A stretch of 64,000 nt of DNA from CAKOSP01 sp044432745 (GCA_044432745.1 JAWXUH010000006.1:1-64000); one strand, 5' to 3'; counted from the stretch's first letter, positions 7,856 to 16,852 are shown. The notes: generated by a model not told the origin, from the sequence alone. A program made the numbers and translations.

Positions 7856-9706
7856 ATGGGATTAGAAGGATTTAGTGATAAAAAAAAAATTGTGAAAGAA
7901 TTAGGTGATGATATTGAAGGTATCAATGAAGTTAAAATTCGTCCTAAATCTTTATATGCTAGCGCTATTAGAGAGCTTGTAGCAACATATTTAACATATG
8001 AATATTTACCTTTAACAAACCTTCAAAAAATACAAGATGATCTATCTTTATCGGGAATATATCCTACTATGACTGAGATAGAAAAAGACGTAATGAGTTT
8101 ACTTTCTAAAAAAAGGCATGGTGAATCCGATTCAAGTTTTTTATCAAAAATTATATATATGGATTTTAATCCATCATTTGATGCATCAATTTCTCAAAGT
8201 AATAGAAGAAAAACATCATCTAATCTTAGTATAGAAGAAATTACAAAAAAAAATATAGACCTTTTAGAAGGAATTAAGACGCAAGAACATAAAAATGAGG
8301 ATGATGTAACGATAAAAGCTCATGAAATGAAAGAAATGTTAGAAAAAGAAAAAAATGATAGATTTCTAGAGGCTTTAGAAAAACTTAAAGGAGTTTTATC
8401 TACAAAAGTTAGAATGTATTATGAGGATATCGTACTTGAAAAATATAATGAAGATAATAGAAGAGATTTAGAAGAACTTGAAATATCTCGTAAAAACGTT
8501 TATTCTGTTACAGTAGATAATACAGAAGCATACGTTGATGAACATACTAAATTGTATATTAAATATTTAAATAGTAATAAAATACGTGAAGATTTCAAAA
8601 AACGATGTGTTATAAATACTGTAGAAAATAAACAAGAAGACAAAGAAATTAGTTACGATAAAATTATTAAGAAGAATACTAATGAAGAGGAAACATTATT
8701 TAATGTATATTTAGAATATTGCAGTAATTTTCCTGGTGCTATTGATCTAATTCCTGTTGAATATAGATCTAGAGTTCAAACAAGAATAGAATATGAAAAT
8801 GAAATAAAAAAAGGGTTAGGTTTAGAAGTAATAACAACTGAAAATAACATAAAAGAGGAAATTGTTTCTGATAGTTTAGAATTAGATAATACATTAGATT
8901 TTTCTGATTTTGATTCTTTGCTTGTATATGATAGTTCTGAAATAGAACATTTTGATTTTGATTTATCTCATGTTGAAGAACAACCTACATTCAATGTATC
9001 AGAAGGAGTAAACGGTTATTTAAATAAATTCCATAATGAGTTTCATGAAAGTAATAAAGATAACATTAACGTAGTAAAAGACGAAGTTGTAGAACAACCT
9101 ACATTCAATGTATCAGAAGGAGTAAACGGTTATTTAAATAAATTCCATAACGAGTTTCATGAAAGTAATAAAGATAACATTAACGTAGTTAAAGATGAAG
9201 TTGTAGAGCAACCTACGTTCAATGTATCAGAAGGAGTAAATGGTTATTTAAATAAATTCCATAATGAGTTTCACGAAAGTAATAAAGATAACATTAATGT
9301 AGTAAAAGAGGAAGTTGTAGAACAACCTACATTCAATGTATCAGAAGGAGTAAATGATTATTTAAATAAATTCCATAAAGATAGTGTTGATAATGTTAAT
9401 GTAGTTACATCTGAAAAACAAAATACAGTTGTTAAAGATAACGAAGTATCTAATATTGTTGAATCTACAACAGATGAACAAACCGAAAAGAAAACTATAT
9501 TGATAAATGGTATTATAAAAGCTAAAGCTTATATAGGAGAATTTTCTTCTGTAAAAGTAGGAGAGTATGATGCTATGGTAAAAATGATGGCAGAAGAAAA
9601 ACATAAATTAACTAAATGTTCTTTAGAAGAGTTACAAGAACTTTATAATTCAAAATATAAAAATGTTACTGCGAAAGATATTCCAGTAGATAGTTACAAT
9701 AAATAA
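7856..9706 (+). CDS. unrecognised protein with three and a half 38-residue repeats
   Basis: 616 residues, no signal peptide or membrane segment. Residues 1-100 look like a folded helical domain (KSLYASAIRELVATYLTYEYLP). Residues 115-330 are charged and helix-prone. About residues 376-508 are repeats of EQPTFNVSEGVNGYLNKFH followed by an acidic/Asn-rich linker. The last 60 residues form another helical segment. The repeats are near-identical at DNA level, so they are recent. GGAGAGG precedes the ATG and a terminator follows. The function is unknown; a cytoplasmic scaffold or adaptor is only a guess from the architecture. Confidence 0.75.
   Translation: MGLEGFSDKKKIVKELGDDIEGINEVKIRPKSLYASAIRELVATYLTYEYLPLTNLQKIQDDLSLSGIYPTMTEIEKDVMSLLSKKRHGESDSSFLSKIIYMDFNPSFDASISQSNRRKTSSNLSIEEITKKNIDLLEGIKTQEHKNEDDVTIKAHEMKEMLEKEKNDRFLEALEKLKGVLSTKVRMYYEDIVLEKYNEDNRRDLEELEISRKNVYSVTVDNTEAYVDEHTKLYIKYLNSNKIREDFKKRCVINTVENKQEDKEISYDKIIKKNTNEEETLFNVYLEYCSNFPGAIDLIPVEYRSRVQTRIEYENEIKKGLGLEVITTENNIKEEIVSDSLELDNTLDFSDFDSLLVYDSSEIEHFDFDLSHVEEQPTFNVSEGVNGYLNKFHNEFHESNKDNINVVKDEVVEQPTFNVSEGVNGYLNKFHNEFHESNKDNINVVKDEVVEQPTFNVSEGVNGYLNKFHNEFHESNKDNINVVKEEVVEQPTFNVSEGVNDYLNKFHKDSVDNVNVVTSEKQNTVVKDNEVSNIVESTTDEQTEKKTILINGIIKAKAYIGEFSSVKVGEYDAMVKMMAEEKHKLTKCSLEELQELYNSKYKNVTAKDIPVDSYNK
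8981..9378 (+). repeat. 114-bp in-frame tandem repeat
   Basis: Unit starts at 8981, 9095 and 9209, exactly 114 bp apart, with a partial fourth unit from 9323. Units differ at only a few mostly synonymous positions. The period is a multiple of three, so copy number can change without breaking the reading frame. Confidence 0.95.
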
Positions 9707-9744
9707 AAAAATGATAACAAATATTTGTTATCATTTCTTTTTTT
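9705..9744. terminator. bidirectional terminator between convergent genes
   Basis: Perfect 24-bp palindrome ATGATAACAAAT/ATTTGTTATCAT at 9711-9734 with an A-run on one side and TTTCTTTTTTT on the other. It serves the genes ending at 9706 (+) and 9743 (-). Confidence 0.85.
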
Positions 9745-9928
9745 ATTGGTCGAAATTTTTTCTGAAGTTAGGTCTGTTATTATTTTGATCAGCTTTTTTC
9801 TTGTCTCTACATTCCTTACATCTTACAGGTTCATTAGTGAACCCTCTTTCTTTATAAAATTCTTGTTCTCCAGCAGTAAATGTAAATTCTTTTTTACACT
9901 CCTTACAAACGATAGTTTTATCTTCCAT
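9743..9928 (-). CDS. small zinc-ribbon protein
   Basis: 61 residues. Two CxxC pairs (VCKECKKEF at residues 8-11 and RCKECRDKK at 37-40) flank the segment FTFTAGEQEFYKERGF, the signature of the short zinc-ribbon proteins (zf-trcl type) found across Firmicutes. The protein is expected to bind one zinc ion. The Lys/Asn/Arg-rich tail could touch nucleic acid. Its cellular role is not known for the family. A TAGGAGGTACTC-type ribosome-binding site precedes the ATG. Confidence 0.85.
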   Translation of the reverse strand: MEDKTIVCKECKKEFTFTAGEQEFYKERGFTNEPVRCKECRDKKKADQNNNRPNFRKNFDQ

Positions 9929-10142
9929 GAGTACCTCCTATATCTGGTTTATTATTATCAATAATCTTTAAAGGAAATAGTAATAAAAAATAAACTTGAA
10001 TTTAATATATCACGAAATAATAGTAAATGCAATATGCAAAAAAAAATCTTGCTATAATTTATATTATTTTGTCTTAAAATGTGATAAAAAGGTATCTTTT
10101 TTTAAATTTTTTTGTTATACTATATAATAGATGAGGTGTATT

Positions 10143-10955
10143 ATGGATAACTATTTTGTTAATCAAGCTGTAGAAAAAGCTTTTAGCGATTATGTAATTT
10201 CAAGAAATCATAAAAATGGTATTATACATAATTCTTTTTTAGTTATTACTATAAGAGGATTAATATCCATATATGGCGAAACTGAAATAATGAATGCATA
10301 TAATAGTAGAGATGAAGAACAGTTTAGAAGTATATTACTTAAATATAAATTTAGTATTATGAAATTAAATAAATTCTTTTCTGACTTAGATACTTTTTAT
10401 TATAATGATCAACAAGGTATTATTCCTAATACAATCTTTGTAGTTATACAAAGATTTATGATAGATATGCTTATGATGAAGAAAATAAATTATGAAGTAT
10501 CTGAAATGGAAATGGAGTATTTTAAAAACTTTTTATATTTTCCTAGTAGTAGTAATCCACTTTTAATTAGTTATAATTTTCTTCATTCAAGAAACAATTT
10601 TGAAATTGTTAATTATTATGCAGATCAAGATAAATTATATGTAAAAATATCTTATAATGAACCTAAAATTTTACTAGCTCCAGAGGCTTATAAAATAATT
10701 GATAAAAATTATACAGATGTGTGTTTGCTTACTGCAGAGGATGTTAAGTTAATAAATGAAGAAGTTTATAAGACTCTAGCAGTAGATAAAAAATCTACAA
10801 ATTTTGAATATTTATATGATTTGGCTTTATATAATTATTATAATCAAAAAATGAAACTTACTTCAGGAAATGGTTATATAGATATTTTACTTATTATGGG
10901 AATGTTATCAACAGTTGTAATGACTTTTATGATAGTAACATTCTTAATTTTGTAG
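10143..10955 (+). CDS. unrecognised tail-anchored membrane protein
   Basis: 270 residues when started at the ATG at 10143, which is preceded by GAGGTG; an earlier ATG at 10131 overlaps that site and is less likely. The body is soluble and Tyr/Asn-rich. The last 24 residues (ILLIMGMLSTVVMTFMIVTFLIL) form one transmembrane helix, so the protein is probably C-tail-anchored with its body in the cytoplasm. An extended -10 (TG, T, TATACT at 10116-10121) lies just upstream. It is followed 7 bases later by yutD and probably shares its transcript. I do not recognise a family. Confidence 0.7.
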   Translation: MDNYFVNQAVEKAFSDYVISRNHKNGIIHNSFLVITIRGLISIYGETEIMNAYNSRDEEQFRSILLKYKFSIMKLNKFFSDLDTFYYNDQQGIIPNTIFVVIQRFMIDMLMMKKINYEVSEMEMEYFKNFLYFPSSSNPLLISYNFLHSRNNFEIVNYYADQDKLYVKISYNEPKILLAPEAYKIIDKNYTDVCLLTAEDVKLINEEVYKTLAVDKKSTNFEYLYDLALYNYYNQKMKLTSGNGYIDILLIMGMLSTVVMTFMIVTFLIL

Positions 10956-10962
10956 GTTATAT

Positions 10963-11232
10963 ATGAATTTGTTGGGTGTTAAATATAGTGTTATAAAAGA
11001 TGAATTTGATTGTTTAAAAAATGCAGAACTTGATGAATATGTAACAGATTTCTTTACTGAATTTGATTACATAGTAGGGGATTATGCTTACGATAAACTT
11101 CGTTTAAAAGGCTTTTATGATGATTCTAATAAAAAGAAAAAGAAATATAATAATATTAAGCATGTAGATGATTATATCAAAAATAAATGTGCTTATGGTT
11201 GCAAGTATTTCGTAATAAAAAAAATTGATTAA
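10963..11232 (+). CDS. yutD: YutD family protein
   Basis: 89 residues, the usual size. It matches the YutD (DUF1027) pattern: FDYIVGDYAYDKLRLKGFYDD in the middle and CAYGCKYFVIKK at the end. YutD is widespread in Bacilli and its biochemical role is unknown. The gene sits directly after the tail-anchored protein, with AGGTTATAT before the ATG. A YutH-like gene lies 1.2 kb downstream; both families are encoded in the yut region of Bacillus subtilis, which supports the assignment. Confidence 0.85.
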   Translation: MNLLGVKYSVIKDEFDCLKNAELDEYVTDFFTEFDYIVGDYAYDKLRLKGFYDDSNKKKKKYNNIKHVDDYIKNKCAYGCKYFVIKKID

Positions 11233-11288
11233 AATTTTTTTTTATGATATACTTTATTAATAAGAATAAATAAGAGGAGATGAAAATC

Positions 11289-12353
11289 GTGGGAAAAATA
11301 AAAATAAAATTAGCTTCTGGTACAGAAGAAGAAAAAAATGTACTTAATGCTTTTGTAGTAGGTGCAGATACGTTCGTTGTTTTAGATAACGAAACGGCAG
11401 GTTCAATGGGATTGCCTATTATATTGATATCAAAACTTGTTGATAATAAACTTACAAAAGTAGTTGATCAAACTGAATGGCAAAAAACAAAAGAATATTT
11501 AAAACTTATAATATCAAATGCGCAAATGGAATATGTAACAATTCCAGAAGAGGTAACTGCAGATGATGTTTATTATACTCAGTTAACACTTCCTCAAGGT
11601 TCTTTTGACGCAATAAAAGCTAATTATGTTCCAGCAGTACCAGTTGCTGTTGCGACTCCAGCTGCAGCGCCAGTAGCTCCTGTTCAACCAGTGGTTGAAG
11701 CACCAGTTGCACCAGTTGCGCCGGTTGCTCCAGTAGCGGAAGTTCCAGTTGTGCCAGTAGCAGAACCTGTAGCTCCTGCAGTAGTAGAAGCACCAGTAGC
11801 TGAGCCGGTTGTACAAATAGTTACTGAAGAACCATTTGTTCCAACTGTAGAAATTACACCAGTAGCAGATGTTGTTGCTCCTGCAGAGGTAGCAGCTCCA
11901 GCTGTAGAAACTCCAGTAGTTCCAGAATTACCTGTTACTCCTGAAGTTCCAGTTCCGGTAGTAGAAGCACCAGCTCCTGCTGAGCCAGTAGTAGAAGCAC
12001 CAGTTCCTGAACTTCCTGAAATATCAGCAGTTCCAGAAGTACCTGTTGTTCCAACTCCTGAAGTAGCAGCTCCAGTAGCTCCAGTTGCGCCAGTAGCAGA
12101 AATTCCTGTTGTTCCAGCAGCAGAACCTGTAGCAGAAATACCAGTAGCACCTGTAGTAGAAGCTCCAGTTGAGCCAGTAGCGCCTGCTCCGGTAATAGAC
12201 GCTCCAGTTATGCCTGAAGTTCCAGTAGTAGAACCAGTGGTAGCAACTCCAGCAACAGCAAATGTTGACTATGCTGATTTAAAAGAAACGTTCATGAAAT
12301 CATGTGAAAATATGTTTGATGCTTTAGTTAAACAATTACAAGAAAAAGAATAG
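11289..12353 (+). CDS. Pro/Val/Ala-rich linker protein with N- and C-terminal folded segments
   Basis: Start: GAGGAG at 11274-11279 abuts an ATG at 11280 but is ideally spaced for the GTG at 11289, so the GTG is chosen (354 residues). Residues 1-115 look like a folded domain (KIKIKLASGTEEEKNVLNAFVVGADTF is part). Residues about 120-320 are a long low-complexity tract of P, V, A and E (units such as APVAPVAPV and EAPVAEPV). The final 30 residues are a helix (DYADLKETFMKSCENMFDALV). The tract is much richer in GC than its surroundings. It probably works as an extended spacer joining two binding modules. The function is unknown. An extended -10 (TGATATACT) ends at 11253. Confidence 0.75.
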   Translation: MGKIKIKLASGTEEEKNVLNAFVVGADTFVVLDNETAGSMGLPIILISKLVDNKLTKVVDQTEWQKTKEYLKLIISNAQMEYVTIPEEVTADDVYYTQLTLPQGSFDAIKANYVPAVPVAVATPAAAPVAPVQPVVEAPVAPVAPVAPVAEVPVVPVAEPVAPAVVEAPVAEPVVQIVTEEPFVPTVEITPVADVVAPAEVAAPAVETPVVPELPVTPEVPVPVVEAPAPAEPVVEAPVPELPEISAVPEVPVVPTPEVAAPVAPVAPVAEIPVVPAAEPVAEIPVAPVVEAPVEPVAPAPVIDAPVMPEVPVVEPVVATPATANVDYADLKETFMKSCENMFDALVKQLQEKE

Positions 12354-12396
12354 GACTTATATTCTTTTTTTTTTCATATAATTTACTGTGATTTAA

Positions 12397-13314
12397 GTGA
12401 AAGAAACTATTGAATATAATTATAATATCGAGATTGATAAATTAGATGAATCTTTAGAAACTTATTCATTTAGGTATATAAATGAAATTTTTTTATTTTG
12501 TCCTTTTAAGAGAAATAAAAACGATATTAATGAATTAGTATCGTGTTCAAATGAACTTAAAAATTTAAATATACCTTGTTTTGAAATGATGCAAGATAAA
12601 AATGGAAAAGAACTTGTAGTTGTAGATGGAGAAGAGTATGTATTATTAAAGATACTTAACACTTATTCAAACGAAGTAGATCTTATTGATATGATAGAAA
12701 TATCTAAGAAGACTCGCGTAAGTGGTGAAAAGTTAGAAAAATATAAAAATAATTGGGGTGATCTTTGGAGTCAAAAAGTAGATTACTTTGAATATCAAGT
12801 TGCACAGTTAGGTCATGGTAAAGATATTATAATAGATTCTTTTAGTTATTTTATTGGATTAGCTGAAAATGCAATTACTATGGTTAATAAATGTAATAAG
12901 AAATATGAATATGGTAAGGATGATAATGTATGTTTATCTCATAGAAGAATTTTTTCTCCTAATTACGTTCTTAATTATCATAATCCTATTAGTTTTTTAT
13001 TAGATTTAGAAGTTCGAGATTTTGCTGAATATATAAAGTCATCTTTTTATAATAATGAAAATGCAATTTTAGAGGTAGAAACTTATTTGAAAAGTAGAAG
13101 ACTTTCTATATATAGTTATCAAATGTTCTATGCTAGACTTATTTTTCCTTCTACATATTTTGATTTGTATGAAAATGCAATAAATGATAAATCTAAGGAA
13201 GAGGATATTATTCATATAATAAAATCTTGCAGTGAATATGAAAAGTTCTTAGCGGATGTTTTGGTAATAATTCGTAAATATGTAAATATAGAAGGTCTAA
13301 CTTGGATTAATTAA
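12397..13314 (+). CDS. YutH-like spore coat kinase-fold protein
   Basis: 305 residues. The C-terminal half follows the order of conserved blocks I know from YutH/CotS-type proteins: DSFSYFIGLAENAI, CLSHRRI, FLLDLEVRDFAEYIK, LSIYSYQMFYARLIFPSTYF, a YEKFL block and a final GLTWI. YutH is a spore coat-associated protein with an aminoglycoside-phosphotransferase-like fold; no catalytic HxxN/D motif is obvious here. The start is uncertain: the GTG at 12397 has no Shine-Dalgarno sequence and lies only 14 bases after TATAAT, so translation could be leaderless. It agrees with the sporulation genes further along. The call is from memory of the family pattern. Confidence 0.6.
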   Translation: MKETIEYNYNIEIDKLDESLETYSFRYINEIFLFCPFKRNKNDINELVSCSNELKNLNIPCFEMMQDKNGKELVVVDGEEYVLLKILNTYSNEVDLIDMIEISKKTRVSGEKLEKYKNNWGDLWSQKVDYFEYQVAQLGHGKDIIIDSFSYFIGLAENAITMVNKCNKKYEYGKDDNVCLSHRRIFSPNYVLNYHNPISFLLDLEVRDFAEYIKSSFYNNENAILEVETYLKSRRLSIYSYQMFYARLIFPSTYFDLYENAINDKSKEEDIIHIIKSCSEYEKFLADVLVIIRKYVNIEGLTWIN

Positions 13315-13350
13315 TAATATTATGATATAATTTTTTTAAAGGAAAAAAAG

Positions 13351-13686
13351 ATGAAATATAAAAATAAAGATATTATTAAGTGCCTTGTTGTTTCTTTAGA
13401 ACATTACGGTTTCTATGTTAAAACTGAATATGGTGATAAAGGTCTTGTTCATATTTCTGAGATTTCTAACAAATATATATCAGATATTAATCAGTACGTA
13501 AAAAAAGGAGATGCTATATATTGTAAAATCTTAGAAAATAATGAAGATGTTCTTTTACTTTCTATAAAGAATATAAATTATAAATGCTATACTAAATTTA
13601 ATTTTAAATCAAATGTACTAGATTTTGAACCCCTAAAAAAAATGTTGCCTATATGGATAGAAGATAAAATAGGGGAATATAAATAA
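13351..13686 (+). CDS. S1 domain RNA-binding protein (GSP13/YugI-like)
   Basis: 111 residues. Residues 5-75 are one S1 (OB-fold) domain: the pattern .V..(I/V)..YGFYVK....KGLVHISEIS....... followed by GDAIYCKIL and LLLSIKN is typical. Short single-S1 proteins of this kind bind RNA and associate with ribosomes in Firmicutes. AAAGG precedes the ATG and an extended -10 (TGATATAAT) ends at 13331, giving a very short leader. A terminator shared with the tRNA cluster follows. Confidence 0.85.
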   Translation: MKYKNKDIIKCLVVSLEHYGFYVKTEYGDKGLVHISEISNKYISDINQYVKKGDAIYCKILENNEDVLLLSIKNINYKCYTKFNFKSNVLDFEPLKKMLPIWIEDKIGEYK

Positions 13687-13696
13687 ATTCATAAAA

Positions 13697-13728
13697 CAAA
13701 AAAACAGTTTTTCAACTGTTTTTATTTT
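13697..13728. terminator. bidirectional terminator between S1 gene and tRNA cluster
   Basis: AAAACAGTT (13701-13709), loop TTTC, AACTGTTTT (13714-13722), with an A-run before and a T-run after. It ends the S1 gene on the plus strand and the tRNA operon on the minus strand. Confidence 0.85.
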
Positions 13729-13736
13729 TGCTTCAT

Positions 13737-13812
13737 TGGTGGCTCCAGCAAGAATCGAACTTGCGACACAAGGATTTTCAGTCCTTTGCTCTACCGACTG
13801 AGCTATGAAGCC
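13737..13812 (-). tRNA. tRNA-Phe (GAA)
   Basis: 76-nt cloverleaf on the minus strand; acceptor GGCTTCA with TGGAGCC, anticodon loop CTGAAAA giving anticodon GAA, T-arm with TTCGATT, encoded CCA end at 13737-13739. Last gene of the four-tRNA transcript. Confidence 0.97.
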
Positions 13813-13815
13813 AAA

Positions 13816-13891
13816 TGGCGGTTCCGACCGGGATCGAACCGGCGATCTTCTGCGTGACAGGCAGACGTGATAACCGCTACACTACGGAACC
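13816..13891 (-). tRNA. tRNA-Asp (GTC)
   Basis: 76-nt cloverleaf; acceptor GGTTCCG, anticodon stem TCTGC/GCAGA with loop CTGTCAC, anticodon GTC, encoded CCA. Three bases separate it from tRNA-Phe. Confidence 0.97.
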
Positions 13892-13905
13892 ATCAAAATT
13901 TAAAT

Positions 13906-13983
<78 letters not shown>

Positions 13984-13998
13984 ATATAATTATCAAAA

Positions 13999-14091
13999 TG
14001 GCGGAGGAAAAGGGATTCGAACCCCTGCGCCAGTTTCCCGACCTGCTGGTTTTCAAGACCAGTCCCTTCAACCGGACTTGGGTATTCCTCC
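13999..14091 (-). tRNA. tRNA-Ser (TGA)
   Basis: 93-nt class II tRNA with a long variable arm; acceptor GGAGGAA, anticodon loop CTTGAAA giving TGA, encoded CCA. First gene of the cluster, 18 bases after the promoter. Confidence 0.96.
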
Positions 14092-14108
14092 GTTTTTGGT
14101 ACAAATAA

Positions 14109-14137
14109 ATTATAGCAAACTATAAAAGTTATGTCAA
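14109..14137 (-). promoter_or_regulatory. consensus SigA promoter of the tRNA cluster
   Basis: On the minus strand: TTGACA (14132-14137), exactly 17 bp, TATAAT (14109-14114). This is a perfect match to both hexamers. The -10 is preceded by TAGTTTGC, which is repeated in the tRNA-Met promoter at 18155-18183. Confidence 0.92.
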
Positions 14138-14261
14138 CATAATTATTAAAAAATGACTTTTTTTTAATAAATTCGCTATTTATAGCCATATTTTATTGAA
14201 TTTTTTTGTTTTTTTTAGCAAAAAAATTGAAAATATGATAAAATTTTAAAAGGTGATTTAA

Positions 14262-15881
14262 ATGAATGAGAAAGAAATTTTTATTTTTGGTCATAGAAAC
14301 CCAGATAGTGATAGTGTTTGTTCTGCAATTGCATTATCTTATTTAAAAAAACAACAAGGGCTTAATACTATACCAAAAATTTTAAGTGATATAAATAAGG
14401 AATCTAAATTCATATTGGATTATTTCAATATTAAGAAACCAGACTTTATAAACGACGTTAAAGTTAGAGTAAAGGATATAGCATATGAAACTAATGCATT
14501 GATCCACGAAGAAGAGTCTATTGATAGAGCTTTTGAGATAATGGCTAAATTTAATGTAACTGCTGTACCTTTAGTGGATAACAAATGTAAACTTACAGGT
14601 TATTTAACTTTAAAGGACATAGCTAAATATTTAGCAGTAGCTGATAGTGATTATATGGATACATCTCTTATTAATATAATGAATTCACTTGATGCTAAAG
14701 TTGTAACTCATAGTGAAGAATATATTTCTGGTAATATTATTGTTGCTGGACTTGATACTGAAACTTTTTTAAGTGAAGTGGTTTTAAATGAATCTACTAT
14801 ATTAATATCAGGTTTTAGACGTAGAATTATAAAAAAAGCTATAGAATCAAATGTTAAACTTATTATAATTAGTTGTAATCAAAGAATTGATGATGATTTA
14901 AGGGAACTTGCAAAAGTTAATAATGTTTCTATTATTAAAACTAAGCTACTTACTTTTAATATAGCAAATAAAATTCATTTATCTAATTTTGCAAAAACAA
15001 TTAATGTTAATTTAAACCCAGTTGTTATGCATGAAGATGATTATTATTCAGATTTTATAGATAAATCTAATAAAGATAAACATTCTAATTATCCAGTACT
15101 AAATAAAAAGAATATATGTAAAGGTTTAATTAAAGCAAATGGTGAAAATGAATATGAAAAACAAGAAGTAATGCTAGTTGATCATAATACATTCTCACAA
15201 TCAGCTGTAGGTCTTGAAGAAGCAGAAATACTTGAAATAGTTGATCATCATAATTTAGGTGCTCTTAATACGATGTTACCAATTAGTTTTAGAAGTATGC
15301 CAGTAGGTTGTACATCTACAATTATATATATTATGTTTAAGGAAAGTAAAATAGAGATACCAAAAGAAATAGCTGGAATTATGTTATCTGCTATAATATC
15401 AGATACTTTATTATTTACTTCTCCAACTACAACTAATAAGGATAGAGAAGTAGCTGAAAAACTTGCTGTTATAGCTGAACTTGATATCCAATCTTATGGA
15501 CAAGAATTACTTAAAGCTGCAAGTTCTATTGAAGGTATGAGTGTTAAAGATTTAGTGTATACTGATTATAAATCATATACTTATAATGAAAAACAAGTTG
15601 GTATTAGTGTTATTACTACTATGGACTTTGATGCTGTAGTGCCTATGATGCCTGAAATTCAAACTTTACTTGATACTAAAATAGAAGTAGGGTATGATTT
15701 ATCAGTTATGTTTGCTACTGATGTAGTTAAGAATGGTTCATATTTAATATATAATGAATCATCAGAAGAATTATTAAAAGATGCTTTCAATCTTGAAGAA
15801 ATATATCAAGGTATATTTATTTCAGGACTTGTATCTAGAAAGAAACAAATGCTTCCTAGAATATTTGAAAATTTAAAATAA
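14262..15881 (+). CDS. manganese-dependent inorganic pyrophosphatase, CBS/DRTGG type
   Basis: 539 residues, the length of regulated family II pyrophosphatases. The DHH domain is split by the regulatory insert: GHRNPDSDS at residues 10-18 gives the metal ligands H11, D15 and D17; a CBS pair surrounds a DRTGG-like domain (about residues 65-240); the DHH part resumes with MLVDHN and EIVDHHNLG; the DHHA2 part contains SDTLLFTSPTT. The enzyme hydrolyses pyrophosphate to phosphate in the cytoplasm, and the CBS domains bind adenine nucleotides to set activity. AGGTG precedes the ATG. It is monocistronic, bounded by the tRNA promoter and a terminator. Confidence 0.93.
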   Translation: MNEKEIFIFGHRNPDSDSVCSAIALSYLKKQQGLNTIPKILSDINKESKFILDYFNIKKPDFINDVKVRVKDIAYETNALIHEEESIDRAFEIMAKFNVTAVPLVDNKCKLTGYLTLKDIAKYLAVADSDYMDTSLINIMNSLDAKVVTHSEEYISGNIIVAGLDTETFLSEVVLNESTILISGFRRRIIKKAIESNVKLIIISCNQRIDDDLRELAKVNNVSIIKTKLLTFNIANKIHLSNFAKTINVNLNPVVMHEDDYYSDFIDKSNKDKHSNYPVLNKKNICKGLIKANGENEYEKQEVMLVDHNTFSQSAVGLEEAEILEIVDHHNLGALNTMLPISFRSMPVGCTSTIIYIMFKESKIEIPKEIAGIMLSAIISDTLLFTSPTTTNKDREVAEKLAVIAELDIQSYGQELLKAASSIEGMSVKDLVYTDYKSYTYNEKQVGISVITTMDFDAVVPMMPEIQTLLDTKIEVGYDLSVMFATDVVKNGSYLIYNESSEELLKDAFNLEEIYQGIFISGLVSRKKQMLPRIFENLK

Positions 15882-15901
15882 TATTTTAAATTTTTTTTAT
15901 G

Positions 15902-15938
15902 AAAAAAACCACTACATATAAAGTAGTGGTTTTATTTT
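15902..15938. terminator. bidirectional terminator between 14262 and 15946 genes
   Basis: AAAACCACTAC (15905-15915), 7-base loop, GTAGTGGTTTT (15923-15933), flanked by A-run and T-run. Confidence 0.9.
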
Positions 15939-15945
15939 AAAAAAT

Positions 15946-16797
15946 TTATTTTTTTAAACGTTGTTTTGATCTATTAATAGAATCTAAAGTTGGTTTAACA
16001 ATATCACTATTACTCATATCTAGATTATAAGTAGTTAGAAAACTTTGTACTGAATTTTCTCCTGTTATAACAGTTTTAAAATCTTTTAATATTTCTTTTT
16101 GCACATATGGCGTAGAATTTCTATATATATAATATAAAAATAGAGCATACGTATTTCCAGTATAATAAATATCTGCTTTAATACCTTTATTAGTGTTTGC
16201 TACATTTAACCACCTGTTGGTTTCACAATTTAGAAACTCTTCTGAATCCTCATGTAAGTATAAATACTCTAAAAAAATACTTATAAATTCGTCATTCGTT
16301 GTATCTGCAACATTGTATATGTTCTTTGATGCTAACATATGGCCTAATTCATGTACATATGTTGATTGTAAATTGGATATACTTACTTTTGATAGTGTTA
16401 CATCGTCAAAAAAATATTGCCCCTCATGAGTAGAAATAGAACGTACTCTTGATTCGTATAATACATCGGTAAAAAAAATATCTACATCAAATAAATTTAC
16501 GACTTTATGAGAATTTGCTAAAAAATTAGTAACTTGATCTTCATTAAAAATATTTGAATTAATAAAGTTATCTTCTATTACTTCAAATTGTGATGGATAA
16601 AGATATTTTATATCGAAATTTAATTCTCCAAAATATTGTTTAAAAAATTCTTGTACTTCTTTTTTTAAATTTTCTTGATCTTCCTTAGTAGAGTAGGATG
16701 GTATTATGCATTCATTAGAATTATATTTATGTACTTTGTATAAATGCTTAAGTATTTTTCTACTATTTCTTTTATAATAGTTGTATTTAAAAAACAT
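15946..16797 (-). CDS. HExxH zincin-like protein (copy 1)
   Basis: 283 residues, no signal peptide. HELGH at 149-153 is a zinc-metallopeptidase motif; TTNDEFISIFLEYL about 17 residues later supplies a likely third ligand (E170 or E177), as in gluzincins. The paralogue at 16878-17741 has its motif at the same residue numbers and the same frame of conserved blocks (a long EVQEFF helix near 50, a VTLS block near 134). AGGGGG precedes the ATG. The promoter is almost identical to that of the paralogue. The substrate is unknown, and I do not recognise a named peptidase family. Confidence 0.75.
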   Translation of the reverse strand: MFFKYNYYKRNSRKILKHLYKVHKYNSNECIIPSYSTKEDQENLKKEVQEFFKQYFGELNFDIKYLYPSQFEVIEDNFINSNIFNEDQVTNFLANSHKVVNLFDVDIFFTDVLYESRVRSISTHEGQYFFDDVTLSKVSISNLQSTYVHELGHMLASKNIYNVADTTNDEFISIFLEYLYLHEDSEEFLNCETNRWLNVANTNKGIKADIYYTGNTYALFLYYIYRNSTPYVQKEILKDFKTVITGENSVQSFLTTYNLDMSNSDIVKPTLDSINRSKQRLKK

Positions 16798-16823
16798 ATA
16801 TTTTACCCCCTAAAGATAATTTA

Positions 16824-16852
16824 ATTGTAACACAAATGTAACAAAAAATCAA
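16824..16852 (-). promoter_or_regulatory. promoter of HExxH copy 1, with repeated GTTAC element
   Basis: TTGATT (16847-16852), 17-bp spacer, TACAAT (16824-16829) with TG one base upstream. The spacer holds two GTTAC boxes 11 bp apart. The same arrangement precedes copy 2. Confidence 0.75.

Noticed and set aside
8981..9378. Regular direct repeats that could suggest a CRISPR array
   Set aside because: The 114-bp units are contiguous, in frame and coding, with no spacers and no cas genes.
11583..12150. Open frames on the minus strand opposite the Pro/Val/Ala-rich gene
   Set aside because: They are by-products of the repetitive GC-rich tract (strings of W, N, Y or L, Q, E) with no ribosome-binding site or domain.
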